Shown in pieces: positions 52,833-61,751 of a DNA stretch of 64,000 nt. The notes under the pieces are model-generated. The model was not told the origin of the DNA. It saw nothing but the letters and a program-made list of their open reading frames with translations, and did no database searches. Within the stretch, counting starts at the first letter, position 1. Each line of letters begins with the position of its first letter. The stretch lies in assembly GCA_016285455.1 (NCBI GenBank), contig JAEEQS010000002.1, positions 62,001 to 126,000 of the forward strand. The letters are read 5' to 3'. A program made the position numbers and the translations under genes. The DNA is from Bacteroidales bacterium (lineage in GTDB: Bacteria; Bacteroidota; Bacteroidia; Bacteroidales; UBA932).

Positions 52833-54503
52833 TTACCTTAATTCTTCTCCGGTAATAGTCTCTTCTATAACCTTATCCGGTTCTTTCTGGATGTTAGGAA
52901 GCTCCAGGCCGTAGCCTTTCTTGCGGTCTACCCTCTTGAGAATGAAGCCCAGAATGAGGGCTGCAACGCCAAGGCAGGCCAACATAACAAGCGGAGCCGT
53001 ATAGTCGAACTGTGTTGGATCATCCACGTCTGGATTGGTCTTGTCCAGAACCTTGCCGATAAGAAGAGGGAAGAGCCACAAACCGATGTTCTGGATCCAG
53101 AATATCAGAGCGTAGGCACTTCCTATGATCTTAGCGTCAACCAGTTTAGGAACACTTGGCCAGAGTGATGCCGGAACCAGCGAGAATGAAGCTCCAAGAA
53201 CCAGAATGGTGATGTATGCTACCACAACTCCACCTACTGCACTGCCTTTGAACATAGGCAGTATGAAGGCGAATGTCAGGTGGCAGATAATAAGAAGGAT
53301 GGAACCGAGAACAAGCATCGATGCGGCCTTTCCCTTGTGGTCCACATAGCTTCCAAGGATTGGAGTGATGCCCACTGCCAGAAGAGGGAATACAGCAAAT
53401 ATGGTCTCTGCGCTTCCTCTCATATAGCCCATATAGCAGAATACAATCAAGGCTATTATCGCGATTGTCAGCAGCGTAGCTTTCTTTGCCTTGCCCTTTG
53501 AGAAGTTGCTCATGAAAGCAGCTACAGCAACTACCAGCATTATAATGTACTGTACAATTGTTACCGTGTTGCTTGCCCAGAACGAGCCTTCTTGCACGTC
53601 TACAAAGGTTAGGTTGCACTGGAGCATATTAACGGCATATTTCTGGAACGGGAAGATAGCTGAGTAATAAAGAACGCAAAGCAGAGCCACCAGCCAGAAG
53701 CCGGAACTTACCAGAATCTTTCCTATGTCGCTGACCTTGAACGGATCGTCTTTTTCCTCAGCCTCTCCAGTCTGGGCATCCAGCTTCTTGTCCATAAAGA
53801 AGTAAACAATGAACATTATCAGGGCGATCATCAGCAGAACCACTCCGAAAGCAACTGAACGTGAAACATCTATCCTCTCTCCCATCTTTGCGAACATCGG
53901 AGAGAATATCATGCAGGTTGCAACGCCAAGTCTTGCAAGAGCCATCTCAGAACCCATTGCAAGAGCCATCTCACGGCCTTTGAACCATTTTACTATTCCT
54001 CTGGAGACAGTAATTCCGGCCATTTCCACTCCGCATCCGAAAATCATAAAGCCTACGGCTGCGAATTTTGCCGACGCCGGCATTCCCCTGTAGAACGGAG
54101 AAATGCCCAGCTCGTCAAAGCCAGGTATGTAATTGAGGTTGGCGTCAAACCAGGCTGCAATAGAAGAGCCTGCAAACGAGTCCGTTACGGCGTACCATTT
54201 GATAACCGCTCCCACCAGCATCACGAATCCTGAAAGTATGGCGGTGAATCTCACGCCCATCTTGTCCAGGATTATACCCGCGAAAATCAGGAAGAAAACG
54301 AAAACGTTCAGGAAGGTCTCCGCACCCTGCATTGTACCGAATGCGGTTGAATCCCAGCCCCTTGTTTCCTGCATTAAGTCTTTGATCGGGCTCAGTATGT
54401 CCATAAAGATATATGAACAGAACATTGCAAGCGCCAGAAGCAGCAAGGCGGTCCAGCGGATTGCGGCCGAATCTCTTAGAGTCTTTTTCAGATCTGTAGT
54501 CAT
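52833..54503 (-). CDS. MFS transporter, paralogue 2 (extended)
   Basis: A 556-residue membrane protein, ~85 residues longer than its neighbours. Shared motifs are GIVKWFKGREMALAMGSEMA, FSLVPASLWPSVPKL and YALIFWIQNIGLWLFP. The extra length lies partly in additional or longer membrane segments around residues 295-360 (YIIMLVVAVAAFMSNFSKGK and IAIIALIVFCYMGYMRG). The C-terminus is hydrophilic and acidic (KEPDKVIEETITGEELR). First gene of the minus-strand pair; its start lies 101 bases from the divergent third paralogue, with an inverted repeat between them. Confidence 0.85.
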   Translation of the reverse strand: MTTDLKKTLRDSAAIRWTALLLLALAMFCSYIFMDILSPIKDLMQETRGWDSTAFGTMQGAETFLNVFVFFLIFAGIILDKMGVRFTAILSGFVMLVGAVIKWYAVTDSFAGSSIAAWFDANLNYIPGFDELGISPFYRGMPASAKFAAVGFMIFGCGVEMAGITVSRGIVKWFKGREMALAMGSEMALARLGVATCMIFSPMFAKMGERIDVSRSVAFGVVLLMIALIMFIVYFFMDKKLDAQTGEAEEKDDPFKVSDIGKILVSSGFWLVALLCVLYYSAIFPFQKYAVNMLQCNLTFVDVQEGSFWASNTVTIVQYIIMLVVAVAAFMSNFSKGKAKKATLLTIAIIALIVFCYMGYMRGSAETIFAVFPLLAVGITPILGSYVDHKGKAASMLVLGSILLIICHLTFAFILPMFKGSAVGGVVVAYITILVLGASFSLVPASLWPSVPKLVDAKIIGSAYALIFWIQNIGLWLFPLLIGKVLDKTNPDVDDPTQFDYTAPLVMLACLGVAALILGFILKRVDRKKGYGLELPNIQKEPDKVIEETITGEELR

Positions 54504-54550
54504 TATTTATATGTTTAAAGATATTTTCCTTTAGGTGCCAAAATGACTTC

Positions 54551-54578
54551 GCAATTTACAAAATATTGAGTAAATTGC
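54551..54578. promoter_or_regulatory. Inverted repeat between divergent MFS genes, possible operator
   Basis: GCAATTTAC (54551-54559) and GTAAATTGC (54570-54578) are perfect 9-base inverted copies separated by ten A/T-rich bases. An outer pair, AGGTG (54533-54537) and CACCT (54579-54583), extends the symmetry unevenly. It lies between the start codons at 54503 and 54604, where both promoters must be, so it could be a regulator binding site. No T-run follows, which argues against a terminator. Confidence 0.45.
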
Positions 54579-54603
54579 CACCTGATTTTTGGGGATAGTT
54601 CAG

Positions 54604-56010
54604 ATGGAACAGGTAAAGAAATTGCTCAGAGATTCAGCAAAAGCCCGCTGGACGGCACTTATGATAGTGTCGTTCGTGATGTTTGCCGCTTATCTAGCCT
54701 CAGACGTGTATTCTCCGCTTAAGACACTTCTGGAGGAAGACAACGGCTGGACCAGCACTGAATACGGATACTTTGGAGCGGCCCAAAGCGTTTTCAATGT
54801 TTTTCTTGGAATGCTTATTTTCAGCGGATTGCTCTTGGACAAGAAAGGAATCCGGCTTACGGGAAACCTTGGTTGCATACTGATGGTAGTAGGATTTGCC
54901 CTTAAATACTATGCCGTAACTTTCATTCCTTCTGATGCGGGAAATGTTTCTTTCCTGTCTATGACAATGAAGAAACAGGTTCTATGGGCGAGCCTCGGGT
55001 TTGCGGTCTTTGGCACGGGATGCGAAATGGCCGGCATCTCCATAAGCAAGGCCATAGTCAAGTGGTTCAGCGGCAAGGAACTGGCTCTGGCGATGGCTGT
55101 GCAGTTATCCATTGCAAGGCTGGGAAGCGGAGTAGCCCTGATATTCTCCCCTATGATTTCCGAAAGGCTTCACAACGTTACAACAACGGTTGGTATAGGG
55201 CTGGTATTCCTGATAATAGGAATGTTGGGCTTCTTTGTTTACTGCCTGCAAGACAGGAAGCTAGACCGTCAGCAAGCCAAGCTCCTCAAAGAAGAGGGAA
55301 AGGAAGAAGAGTCTTCTTTCTCCATCAAGGACGTCAAGAGCATAATCTCCAATCCGGGATTCTGGCTTATTTCACTGCTTTGCCTGATTTTCTACGCGGC
55401 AGTCAGCCCTTTCTTCAAGTTCACCTCAGACCTTATGGTCAACAAGTTCAACGATGTAACCCCGTTCTATTCGGGCATATTCCCATCGCTGATACCGTTC
55501 GGATGCATATTGTTCTCCCCTCTTTTCGGAGCCATTTATGACAAATGGGGAAAAGGCACCAGACTTATGATTATTGGGGCGCTCGCCATAACTATTGTTC
55601 ACGTGGTATTCGGCCTTCCGGGAGTTCACCAGATTTGGGTTGCCGTGGCGCTTTTGCTGCTGCTGGGACTTGGCTATGCAATGCTTCCGGCAGCGCTGTG
55701 GCCTTCTCTGGCTAAAATAATGCCTCAGAAACAGTACGGAACGTCCATTGCACTGGCATTCTACATTCAGAACATAGGATTGATGCTGGTGCCGATGGCC
55801 ATAGGATGGGTGCTGGACAAATTCTGCCTTCTTGAAACTTTCTCCGGCGGAACTGTGAGCTATCCGGACAACATAAAGTACGATTACACCCTTCCGCAGA
55901 TAATCTTTGCTGCAATGGGAGTTGTGGCAATAATACTTGCCTTTGCACTGAGAAGGCTTGACAGGAAGAAGGGCTACGGGCTGGATCTGGGAAAGAAAAA
56001 TAGACAATAA
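54604..56010 (+). CDS. MFS transporter, paralogue 3
   Basis: A 468-residue protein from ATG 54604 (MEQVKKLLRDSAKARWTALM). Twelve hydrophobic segments; shared motifs are AIVKWFSGKELALAMAVQLS, YAMLPAALWPSLAKIMPQKQ and IALAFYIQNIGLMLVP. The N-terminus (LLRDSAKARW) also matches the LLRDSKSARW and LRDSAAIRW starts of the other two, confirming a gene family. It reads toward dxs, whose start is ten bases beyond its stop, so the two are likely co-transcribed. Substrate unknown. Confidence 0.85.
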   Translation: MEQVKKLLRDSAKARWTALMIVSFVMFAAYLASDVYSPLKTLLEEDNGWTSTEYGYFGAAQSVFNVFLGMLIFSGLLLDKKGIRLTGNLGCILMVVGFALKYYAVTFIPSDAGNVSFLSMTMKKQVLWASLGFAVFGTGCEMAGISISKAIVKWFSGKELALAMAVQLSIARLGSGVALIFSPMISERLHNVTTTVGIGLVFLIIGMLGFFVYCLQDRKLDRQQAKLLKEEGKEEESSFSIKDVKSIISNPGFWLISLLCLIFYAAVSPFFKFTSDLMVNKFNDVTPFYSGIFPSLIPFGCILFSPLFGAIYDKWGKGTRLMIIGALAITIVHVVFGLPGVHQIWVAVALLLLLGLGYAMLPAALWPSLAKIMPQKQYGTSIALAFYIQNIGLMLVPMAIGWVLDKFCLLETFSGGTVSYPDNIKYDYTLPQIIFAAMGVVAIILAFALRRLDRKKGYGLDLGKKNRQ

Positions 56011-56020
56011 CATTTCAGAA

Positions 56021-57886
56021 ATGGAATTTGCAATACTGGACAAGATAAATTCACCTGCAGACATCAAGAGTCTGGACATCAGGCAGCTGGAGACATTGTG
56101 CGAAGAGATAAGGGCCTATATGATAGAATGCTGCGCCACCAACCCGGGGCATCTGGGAGCTTCTCTTGGAAGCGTGGAACTGGCTGTTGCGCTGCATTAC
56201 GTTCTGGACACTCCAGAAGATAAAATAGTATGGGACGTGGGCCATCAGGCATATGCCCACAAGATTATAACCGGAAGACGGGAGCTCTTCAAGCTTAACC
56301 GCAAGAAAGACGGTCTTTCCGGATTCCCAAAAATGAGCGAAAGCCCTTACGATTCCTTTGGAGCCGGGCACGCTTCCACTTCTGTTTCAGCGGCTCTGGG
56401 ACTGGCCACGGCTGCAAGGCTTCAGGGAAAGTCCACCAAAGTGGTGGCTGTTTTGGGAGACGGGGCCTTCTCCGGCGGGCTGGCTTATGAGGGAATGAAC
56501 AACGCCGGCGCCTGCGGGACAGACCTTCTTGTTGTGCTCAACGACAACCAGATAGCCATAGACAAGAATGTTGGCGCAATGCACAACTATCTGCTCAGGC
56601 TTTCCACTTCCGCAACCTACAACAGAGTTAAAAACAAGGTCTGGAACGCGCTTGGAGCCAACTGGCTACGTAGGCATCTGCAAAAAGTCGTGAAGGGTGC
56701 CAAAAACTATTTCTTCAAGCACTCCACTATTTTCAGCGGCCTGGGATTCAGGTATTTTGGAATTATAGACGGAAATAATATATCCGAACTCGTAGAAAAA
56801 CTACGCAGGATAAAAGACCTGAAAGGGCCAAAGCTTCTGCACATTAGTACGGTAAAAGGCAAGGGATACAAGCCGGCAGAAGAAAACCAGAGCGTATTCC
56901 ACGCTCCCGGCAAGTTCGACATAGAGACCGGAGAAAGAATCCGCACGGAGGGCGCTCCACTCAAATACCAGAACATCTTTGGCCAGACCATTGTCAAGCT
57001 GGCGGAAAAAGACAGCCGTATTGTGGGCATCACCCCTGCAATGCTTTCCGGAGGTCAGCTCAGCGATATGATGAAGGCCTTCCCGGAAAGGACTTTCGAC
57101 GTGGGCATCGCTGAGGAACATGCAGTTACATTTTCTGCAGGCCTTGCCGCAGATGGAATGCTTCCGTTCTGCAATGTCTATTCTTCTTTCCTCCAGAGGG
57201 GATTCGACCAGATTATCCACGACGTGGCCCTTCAGGAACTCAAAGTGATTTTCACCATAGACCGCGCCGGGCTGGTTGGAGAAGACGGAGCCACCCATCA
57301 GGGAGCCTATGACCTGGCCTATCTCAGGTTTATACCTAATATAATAGAGATGGCTCCTATAGACGAGATAGAAATGCAGGATATGCTCTACTCAGCGACA
57401 CTGGATGAGTACAAGGGTCCTGTCACTATCCGCTACCCGAGAGGCAACTGCCAGGGCCTGGCTCTGCCGGAAGAATTCCAGAGAATCGAGCCAGGAAAGG
57501 CCGTAAGACTCAAGAAAGGAAGCCGCGTTGCCGTTCTTTCAATAGGAACTATAGGAAACAAGGTTAAGGAAGCCATCGCTGAGGCTGAAAAGGAAGGCAT
57601 CAATCCTTCCCACTACAATATGAGATTCCTCCGTCCTCTGGACAAGGAAGCAGTTCTTGAAGCAGCTTCTGAGCACGATCATATAATAACGGTAGAGGAC
57701 GGAAGTGTCATTGGAGGCCTGTACAGTGCTGTCTGCGAGGCACTTTCAGACAAGGCCTCCGGCTGCACGGTTACCGGTCTTGGCATACCGGACAAATTCA
57801 TAGAACAAGGTACGGTTCCACAACAGCTTCAGGAGTGCGGAATAGACACAGAAAGTATCCTGAAGGCTATAAAATACTTTTTTTGA
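56021..57886 (+). CDS. dxs: 1-deoxy-D-xylulose-5-phosphate synthase
   Basis: A 621-residue thiamine-diphosphate enzyme from ATG 56021 (MEFAILDKINSPADIK); the frame is open further upstream inside the MFS gene but is not used. Motifs: NPGHLGASLGSVELAVALHY, DVGHQAYAHKIITGRR, the ThDP/Mg2+ site GDGAFSGGLAYEGMNNAG, then EEHAVTFSAGLAADG with the catalytic Glu and the C-terminal domain ending TESILKAIKYFF. It condenses pyruvate with glyceraldehyde-3-phosphate at the start of the MEP isoprenoid pathway, which also feeds thiamine and pyridoxal synthesis. Confidence 0.96.
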   Translation: MEFAILDKINSPADIKSLDIRQLETLCEEIRAYMIECCATNPGHLGASLGSVELAVALHYVLDTPEDKIVWDVGHQAYAHKIITGRRELFKLNRKKDGLSGFPKMSESPYDSFGAGHASTSVSAALGLATAARLQGKSTKVVAVLGDGAFSGGLAYEGMNNAGACGTDLLVVLNDNQIAIDKNVGAMHNYLLRLSTSATYNRVKNKVWNALGANWLRRHLQKVVKGAKNYFFKHSTIFSGLGFRYFGIIDGNNISELVEKLRRIKDLKGPKLLHISTVKGKGYKPAEENQSVFHAPGKFDIETGERIRTEGAPLKYQNIFGQTIVKLAEKDSRIVGITPAMLSGGQLSDMMKAFPERTFDVGIAEEHAVTFSAGLAADGMLPFCNVYSSFLQRGFDQIIHDVALQELKVIFTIDRAGLVGEDGATHQGAYDLAYLRFIPNIIEMAPIDEIEMQDMLYSATLDEYKGPVTIRYPRGNCQGLALPEEFQRIEPGKAVRLKKGSRVAVLSIGTIGNKVKEAIAEAEKEGINPSHYNMRFLRPLDKEAVLEAASEHDHIITVEDGSVIGGLYSAVCEALSDKASGCTVTGLGIPDKFIEQGTVPQQLQECGIDTESILKAIKYFF

Positions 57887-57904
57887 TACTTTCTTCAAAA
57901 AAGT

Positions 57905-57935
57905 TTTGGTAAATAATTTTATTCTTCTACCTTTG
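57905..57935 (+). promoter_or_regulatory. Promoter of the tRNA-tuf operon
   Basis: TTTG (57905-57908), 19 bases, then TACCTTTG (57928-57935): both Bacteroides consensus elements at the standard spacing, the best promoter in the window. The first tRNA begins 30 bases downstream. It may drive all four tRNAs and tuf, since no terminator is seen before tuf. Confidence 0.8.
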
Positions 57936-57965
57936 CAGTCCCTTTTGAGAAACGCAGATTTATCT

Positions 57966-58039
57966 GCCGATGTAGCTCAGTTGGCCAGAGCAGCTGATTT
58001 GTAATCAGCTGGTCGGGGGTTCGAATCCCTCCATCGGCT
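57966..58039 (+). tRNA. tRNA-Thr (anticodon TGT)
   Basis: 74 bases. Acceptor GCCGATG pairs with CATCGGC; anticodon loop TTTGTAA in a CTGAT/ATCAG stem; T-loop TTCGAAT. Discriminator T; CCA not encoded. Confidence 0.96.
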
Positions 58040-58064
58040 CAAGAGAAAGACATAAATATTAGAC

Positions 58065-58147
58065 GGAGGGGTACCAAAGTGGCCAACTGGGGCAGACTGT
58101 AAATCTGCTGGCTCATGCCTTCGGAGGTTCGAATCCTTCCCCCTCCA
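58065..58147 (+). tRNA. tRNA-Tyr (anticodon GTA)
   Basis: 83 bases with a long variable arm (class II). Acceptor GGAGGGG pairs with CCCCTCC; anticodon loop CTGTAAA in a CAGA/TCTG stem; T-loop TTCGAAT; discriminator A; CCA not encoded. Confidence 0.96.
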
Positions 58148-58160
58148 CTAACATTAGATT

Positions 58161-58233
58161 GCGGAAGTAGCTCAGTTGGTAGAGCATCAGCCTTCCAAGC
58201 TGAGGGTCGCGGGTTCGAACCTCGTCTTCCGCT
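58161..58233 (+). tRNA. tRNA-Gly (anticodon TCC)
   Basis: 73 bases. Acceptor GCGGAAG pairs with CTTCCGC; anticodon loop CTTCCAA in a CAGC/GCTG stem; T-loop TTCGAAC; discriminator T; CCA not encoded. Confidence 0.96.
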
Positions 58234-58238
58234 CTAAG

Positions 58239-58310
<72 letters not shown>

Positions 58311-58356
58311 CTAAGAATATTCAAAATCATTATAAATTAATTAATTAATTCTAGCT

Positions 58357-59550
58357 ATGGCAAAAGAAAAATTTTTGAGGGACAAACCTCACGTTAACAT
58401 CGGTACGATCGGCCATGTTGACCACGGTAAGACCACTCTTACTGCCGCTATCACCAAGGTATTGGCTGAGAGAGGTTTCACCAGCAATGATGATATCAAG
58501 TCTTTCGACCAGATCGACAACGCTCCAGAGGAAAAGGAGAGAGGTATTACCATTAACTCCGCTCACGTTGAGTATCAGACCGCAAAGCGTCACTATGCAC
58601 ATGTTGACTGCCCAGGCCACGCTGACTACGTAAAGAACATGGTAACTGGTGCTGCCCAGATGGACGGTGCTATCCTTGTTGTAGCCGCAACCGACGGTCC
58701 TATGCCTCAGACAAGAGAGCACATCCTCCTGGCACGTCAGGTAAACGTTCCAAGGATCCTTGTTTTCCTTAACAAGGTTGACCTGGTAGACGACCCTGAA
58801 ATGCTTGACCTGGTAGAGATGGAAGTTAGAGAGCTTCTCGGCTTCTACAGCTTCGACGAAAACTGCCCTATCATCAGGGGTTCCGCTCTTGGAGCACTTA
58901 ACGGAGATCCTCAGTGGGAAGCTAAGGTAATGGAACTTATGGACGCTGTTGATGAGTACATTCCACTTCCTCTGCGTGACAACCAGAAGCCGTTCCTGAT
59001 GCCTATCGAGGACATCTTCTCAATCACTGGCCGTGGCACCGTTGCCACTGGAAGAATTGAGACCGGTGTCGTTCACGTAGGTGATGAGGTTCAGCTGATC
59101 GGTCTTGGCGACGAGCCTAAGAAGACTGTTGTAACTGGTGTCGAGATGTTCCGCAAGCTGCTCGACGAGGGTGAAGCCGGAGATAACGTAGGACTTCTCC
59201 TCAGAGGTATAGACAAGAAAGAGCTTAAGAGAGGTATGGTTGTGGCTAAGCCAAACAGCGTAACCCCTCATAAGAACTTCCAGGCAGAGATCTACGTTCT
59301 GAAGAAAGAGGAAGGCGGACGCCACACTCCTTTCAAGAACAAGTATCGTCCTCAGTTCTTCATCCGTACACTGGATGTAACTGGAGAAATCCAGCTTCCT
59401 GAGGGTCACGATATGGTTATGCCAGGCGATAACGTTACTATCACCGTTGACCTCATCTATCCGGTAGCAATATCTGAAGGTCTCCAGTTCGCTATCCGCG
59501 AAGGTGGAAGAACCGTAGGTGCTGGTCAGGTAACCAAGATTCTCGACTAA
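58357..59550 (+). CDS. tuf: Elongation factor Tu
   Basis: A 397-residue GTPase, start [21 protein letters not shown]1 GHVDHGKTT, switch [16 protein letters not shown]3 [13 protein letters not shown]4 NKVDLVDD and the two C-terminal beta-barrel domains ([30 protein letters not shown]) are complete. It delivers aminoacyl-tRNAs to the ribosome. It lies 46 bases after the last of four tRNAs; tRNA genes upstream of tuf are a common arrangement. The codon pattern is visibly biased (many GGT and CGT codons), as expected for a very highly expressed gene. Confidence 0.99.
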   Translation: MAKEKFLRDKPHVNIGTIGHVDHGKTTLTAAITKVLAERGFTSNDDIKSFDQIDNAPEEKERGITINSAHVEYQTAKRHYAHVDCPGHADYVKNMVTGAAQMDGAILVVAATDGPMPQTREHILLARQVNVPRILVFLNKVDLVDDPEMLDLVEMEVRELLGFYSFDENCPIIRGSALGALNGDPQWEAKVMELMDAVDEYIPLPLRDNQKPFLMPIEDIFSITGRGTVATGRIETGVVHVGDEVQLIGLGDEPKKTVVTGVEMFRKLLDEGEAGDNVGLLLRGIDKKELKRGMVVAKPNSVTPHKNFQAEIYVLKKEEGGRHTPFKNKYRPQFFIRTLDVTGEIQLPEGHDMVMPGDNVTITVDLIYPVAISEGLQFAIREGGRTVGAGQVTKILD

Positions 59551-59581
59551 TCTCTGGACATAAGTCTTATTGATTAATCTC

Positions 59582-59628
59582 AAAATTCCCTGACGGCCAG
59601 AAGCAATTCAGGTCTAGGGGAATTTTTT
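59582..59628 (+). terminator. Intrinsic terminator-like hairpin after tuf, abutting tRNA-Trp
   Basis: AAAATTCCC (59582-59590) pairs with GGGAATTTT (59618-59626), with an inner CTGA/TCAG pairing, followed by a T-run ending at 59628. The mature tRNA-Trp starts at the next base. The loop is long, so strength is uncertain. Confidence 0.6.
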
Positions 59629-59699
59629 AGGGACATAGTTCAAGGGTAGAATAGCGGTCTCCAAAACCGTTGATGGGCGTTCGAATCGCTCTGTCCCTG
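59629..59699 (+). tRNA. tRNA-Trp (anticodon CCA)
   Basis: 71 bases. Acceptor AGGGACA pairs with TGTCCCT; anticodon loop CTCCAAA in a CGGT/ACCG stem; T-arm GGGCG/CGCTC around TTCGAAT; discriminator G. Located between tuf and secE as in many bacteria. Confidence 0.95.
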
Positions 59700-59738
59700 C
59701 ATCCGGAAGGAAATGTTACGATTTCCCAACGGCAAACG

Positions 59739-59766
59739 GGAAGCCGAAAGCTTCCATTCGGCTTCC
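59739..59766 (+). other. Hairpin in the secE leader
   Basis: GGAAGCCGAA and TTCGGCTTCC form a perfect 10-bp stem with an eight-base loop, 15 bases before the secE ATG. Only a weak run (GTAATTTT) follows, so it may be a processing or stability element rather than a terminator. The secE start codon lies just beyond it. Confidence 0.5.
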
Positions 59767-59781
59767 GTAATTTTAAATTAA

Positions 59782-59976
59782 ATGAGCAAGATAGGTACAT
59801 ACATCAAGGAGTCTTATAAAGAGCTTACCAAGAAAGTGACCTGGCCTACTTGGGCACAGCTCCAGTCAAGCGCAGCCGTTGTAATGGTGGCAACTGTCAT
59901 CTTTGCAGTGCTGGTGTTTGTCATGGACCTGGCGTTCAAGAACATTATGACCGGTATTTATAGGATGCTCCAGTAA
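59782..59976 (+). CDS. secE: Preprotein translocase subunit SecE
   Basis: A 64-residue single-span protein: amphipathic helix with KESYKELTKKVTWPTWAQLQ, the conserved SecE motif, then a membrane helix (VVMVATVIFAVLVFVMDLAF). It clamps SecY in the translocon. The short one-helix form is usual in Bacteroidota. Standard order before nusG. Confidence 0.96.
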   Translation: MSKIGTYIKESYKELTKKVTWPTWAQLQSSAAVVMVATVIFAVLVFVMDLAFKNIMTGIYRMLQ

Positions 59977-60000
59977 TCTGCTTACAACAACAATCGAGTT

Positions 60001-60564
60001 ATGGGCGAGCCAAAGCTTAGGTGGTACATCTTAAGGGTGCAGGGAGGCAAGGAGAAGAAAGTTCAGGAGTATATCCAGAACGAAGTCCGCAGAGCGGGCA
60101 AGGAGGAAGAAATTCCTCAGGTTCTCATACCAACCGAAAAAGTCTATCAGGTAAAAAACGGAAAGAGAGTGCTGGTCGAAAAGATCTGCTACTCCCAGTA
60201 CGTTTTTGTTCAGTGTGAACTTACCGGAGAGATTCAGCACCTGCTTTGCGATATTCCTTTTGTGGCCGGTTTCTTAACAAAGGAGGCTAGGAGCAAGGAT
60301 ACCAAGAAGGAACCTTATCCTGTCCCGGACGCTGAAATCAACCAGATCCTGGGCAAGGTAGACGAGATGATAGACACAGAAGAAGAGGCCGCTCCATCGT
60401 TTGTTGTAGGAGAGCCTGTAAAGGTCATCGACGGTCCTTTCAACGGCTTCAACGGAAACATCCTCGAGATTCTCGAAGACAAGAAGAAGCTGAAAGTAGA
60501 GGTCAAGATCTTTGGAAGACCAACTACAATGGAACTGAATTTTGTTCAAGTAATTAAAGAGTAA
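60001..60564 (+). CDS. nusG: Transcription termination/antitermination factor NusG
   Basis: A 187-residue protein: NGN domain (KLRWYILRVQGGKEKKVQEY, PTEKVYQVKNGKRVLVEKI, YVFVQCELTGEI) and a C-terminal KOW domain (GEPVKVIDGPFNGFNGNILE). It binds RNA polymerase, and links it to Rho and to ribosomes. Length and order are normal, 24 bases after secE. Confidence 0.97.
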   Translation: MGEPKLRWYILRVQGGKEKKVQEYIQNEVRRAGKEEEIPQVLIPTEKVYQVKNGKRVLVEKICYSQYVFVQCELTGEIQHLLCDIPFVAGFLTKEARSKDTKKEPYPVPDAEINQILGKVDEMIDTEEEAAPSFVVGEPVKVIDGPFNGFNGNILEILEDKKKLKVEVKIFGRPTTMELNFVQVIKE

Positions 60565-60576
60565 AAAATTTCAATT

Positions 60577-61023
60577 ATGGCTAAAGAAATTGCCGCTTTG
60601 ATCAAGTTACAAATAAAAGGCGGTGCAGCAAATCCCTCACCTCCTGTAGGACCCGCACTGGGTTCCAAGGGCGTGAATATCATGGACTTCTGCAAGCAAT
60701 TCAATGCCCTCACCCAGAATAGAGCAGGCAAGACTCTTCCTGTTATCATCACCGTGTTCACGGACAAGAGCTTTACCTTCGTGGTAAAGGAACCTCCTGT
60801 AGCAGTGATGATCAAGGAGGCTGCAAAGATCCAGTCAGGTTCTGCAGAATCTAACAGAAAGAAGGTCGGCAAGCTCACTTGGGAGCAGGTAAGGAAGATT
60901 GCAGAGGACAAGATGCCTGACCTGAATTGCTTTACCCTGAAATCTGCCATGAGCATGGTTGCAGGTACTGCAAGAAGCATGGGTGTCAAGATTGAGGGAG
61001 AATTCCCTGCCGACGTTAAATAA
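60577..61023 (+). CDS. rplK: Ribosomal protein uL11
   Basis: A 148-residue protein with the N-terminal [20 protein letters not shown] (thiostrepton-region Pro-rich arm) and the C-terminal RNA-binding [12 protein letters not shown]. It sits in the GTPase-associated centre of the 50S subunit. Twelve bases after nusG. Confidence 0.98.
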   Translation: MAKEIAALIKLQIKGGAANPSPPVGPALGSKGVNIMDFCKQFNALTQNRAGKTLPVIITVFTDKSFTFVVKEPPVAVMIKEAAKIQSGSAESNRKKVGKLTWEQVRKIAEDKMPDLNCFTLKSAMSMVAGTARSMGVKIEGEFPADVK

Positions 61024-61030
61024 AAGTGCA

Positions 61031-61732
61031 ATGAGTAAGCTAACTAAAAATCAGAAAGCAGCCCAGGCTAAAGTTGAGCCTGGAAGACAGTACAAGTTGG
61101 CAGAGGCTTGCAGCTTGATAAAGGAAGCCGCCTTCACTAAGTTCGACTCATCCGTTGACATTGCGATGCGTCTGGGCGTTGACCCTAGAAAGGCCAACCA
61201 GATGGTCAGAGGCGTCGTAACCCTTCCTAACGGAACCGGAAAGACAGTGAGAGTACTTGTACTTTGTACTCCTGACAAGGAGAACGAAGCTAAAGAAGCT
61301 GGAGCAGACTATGTTGGCCTGGATGAATACATCGAGAAGATCAAGGGCGGATGGACAGACGTTGACGTCATCGTCTGCACTCCTTCTGTGATGGGAAAGG
61401 TCGGTGTGATTGGTAGAATACTCGGCCCGAGAGGTCTGATGCCTAACCCTAAAACCGGTACGGTTACCATGGATTTAGCAGGTGCCGTAAAGGAGATTAA
61501 GGCAGGTAAGATAGACTTCAAGGTAGACAAGCAGGGTATTGTGTCCTCAAGCATCGGAAAGGTTTCATTCACAGCCGAACAGCTTGCGCAGAACGCCAAT
61601 GAATTCATCAATACCGTACTTAAGCTGAAGCCTCAGGCACTCAAGGGCACTTATGTCAAGAGCGTATTCCTGTCTTCAACTATGGGTCCTGGCATAGAGC
61701 TGGATATGAAATCAGTCGGTGTTGACGCTTAA
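61031..61732 (+). CDS. rplA: Ribosomal protein uL1
   Basis: A 233-residue protein from ATG 61031 ([15 protein letters not shown]). Signatures: [53 protein letters not shown]. It forms the L1 stalk and in many bacteria represses its own operon. Seven bases after rplK. Confidence 0.98.
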   Translation: MSKLTKNQKAAQAKVEPGRQYKLAEACSLIKEAAFTKFDSSVDIAMRLGVDPRKANQMVRGVVTLPNGTGKTVRVLVLCTPDKENEAKEAGADYVGLDEYIEKIKGGWTDVDVIVCTPSVMGKVGVIGRILGPRGLMPNPKTGTVTMDLAGAVKEIKAGKIDFKVDKQGIVSSSIGKVSFTAEQLAQNANEFINTVLKLKPQALKGTYVKSVFLSSTMGPGIELDMKSVGVDA

Positions 61733-61738
61733 TTGATG

Positions 61739-61745
61739 AGGAGGT
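61739..61745 (+). promoter_or_regulatory. Strong Shine-Dalgarno sequence before rplJ
   Basis: AGGAGGT lies six bases before the rplJ ATG (61752), a near-perfect anti-16S match at good spacing. Most starts in this window have only A-rich leaders, as is usual in Bacteroidota, so this site stands out. Confidence 0.7.
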
Positions 61746-61751
61746 AAAGAT

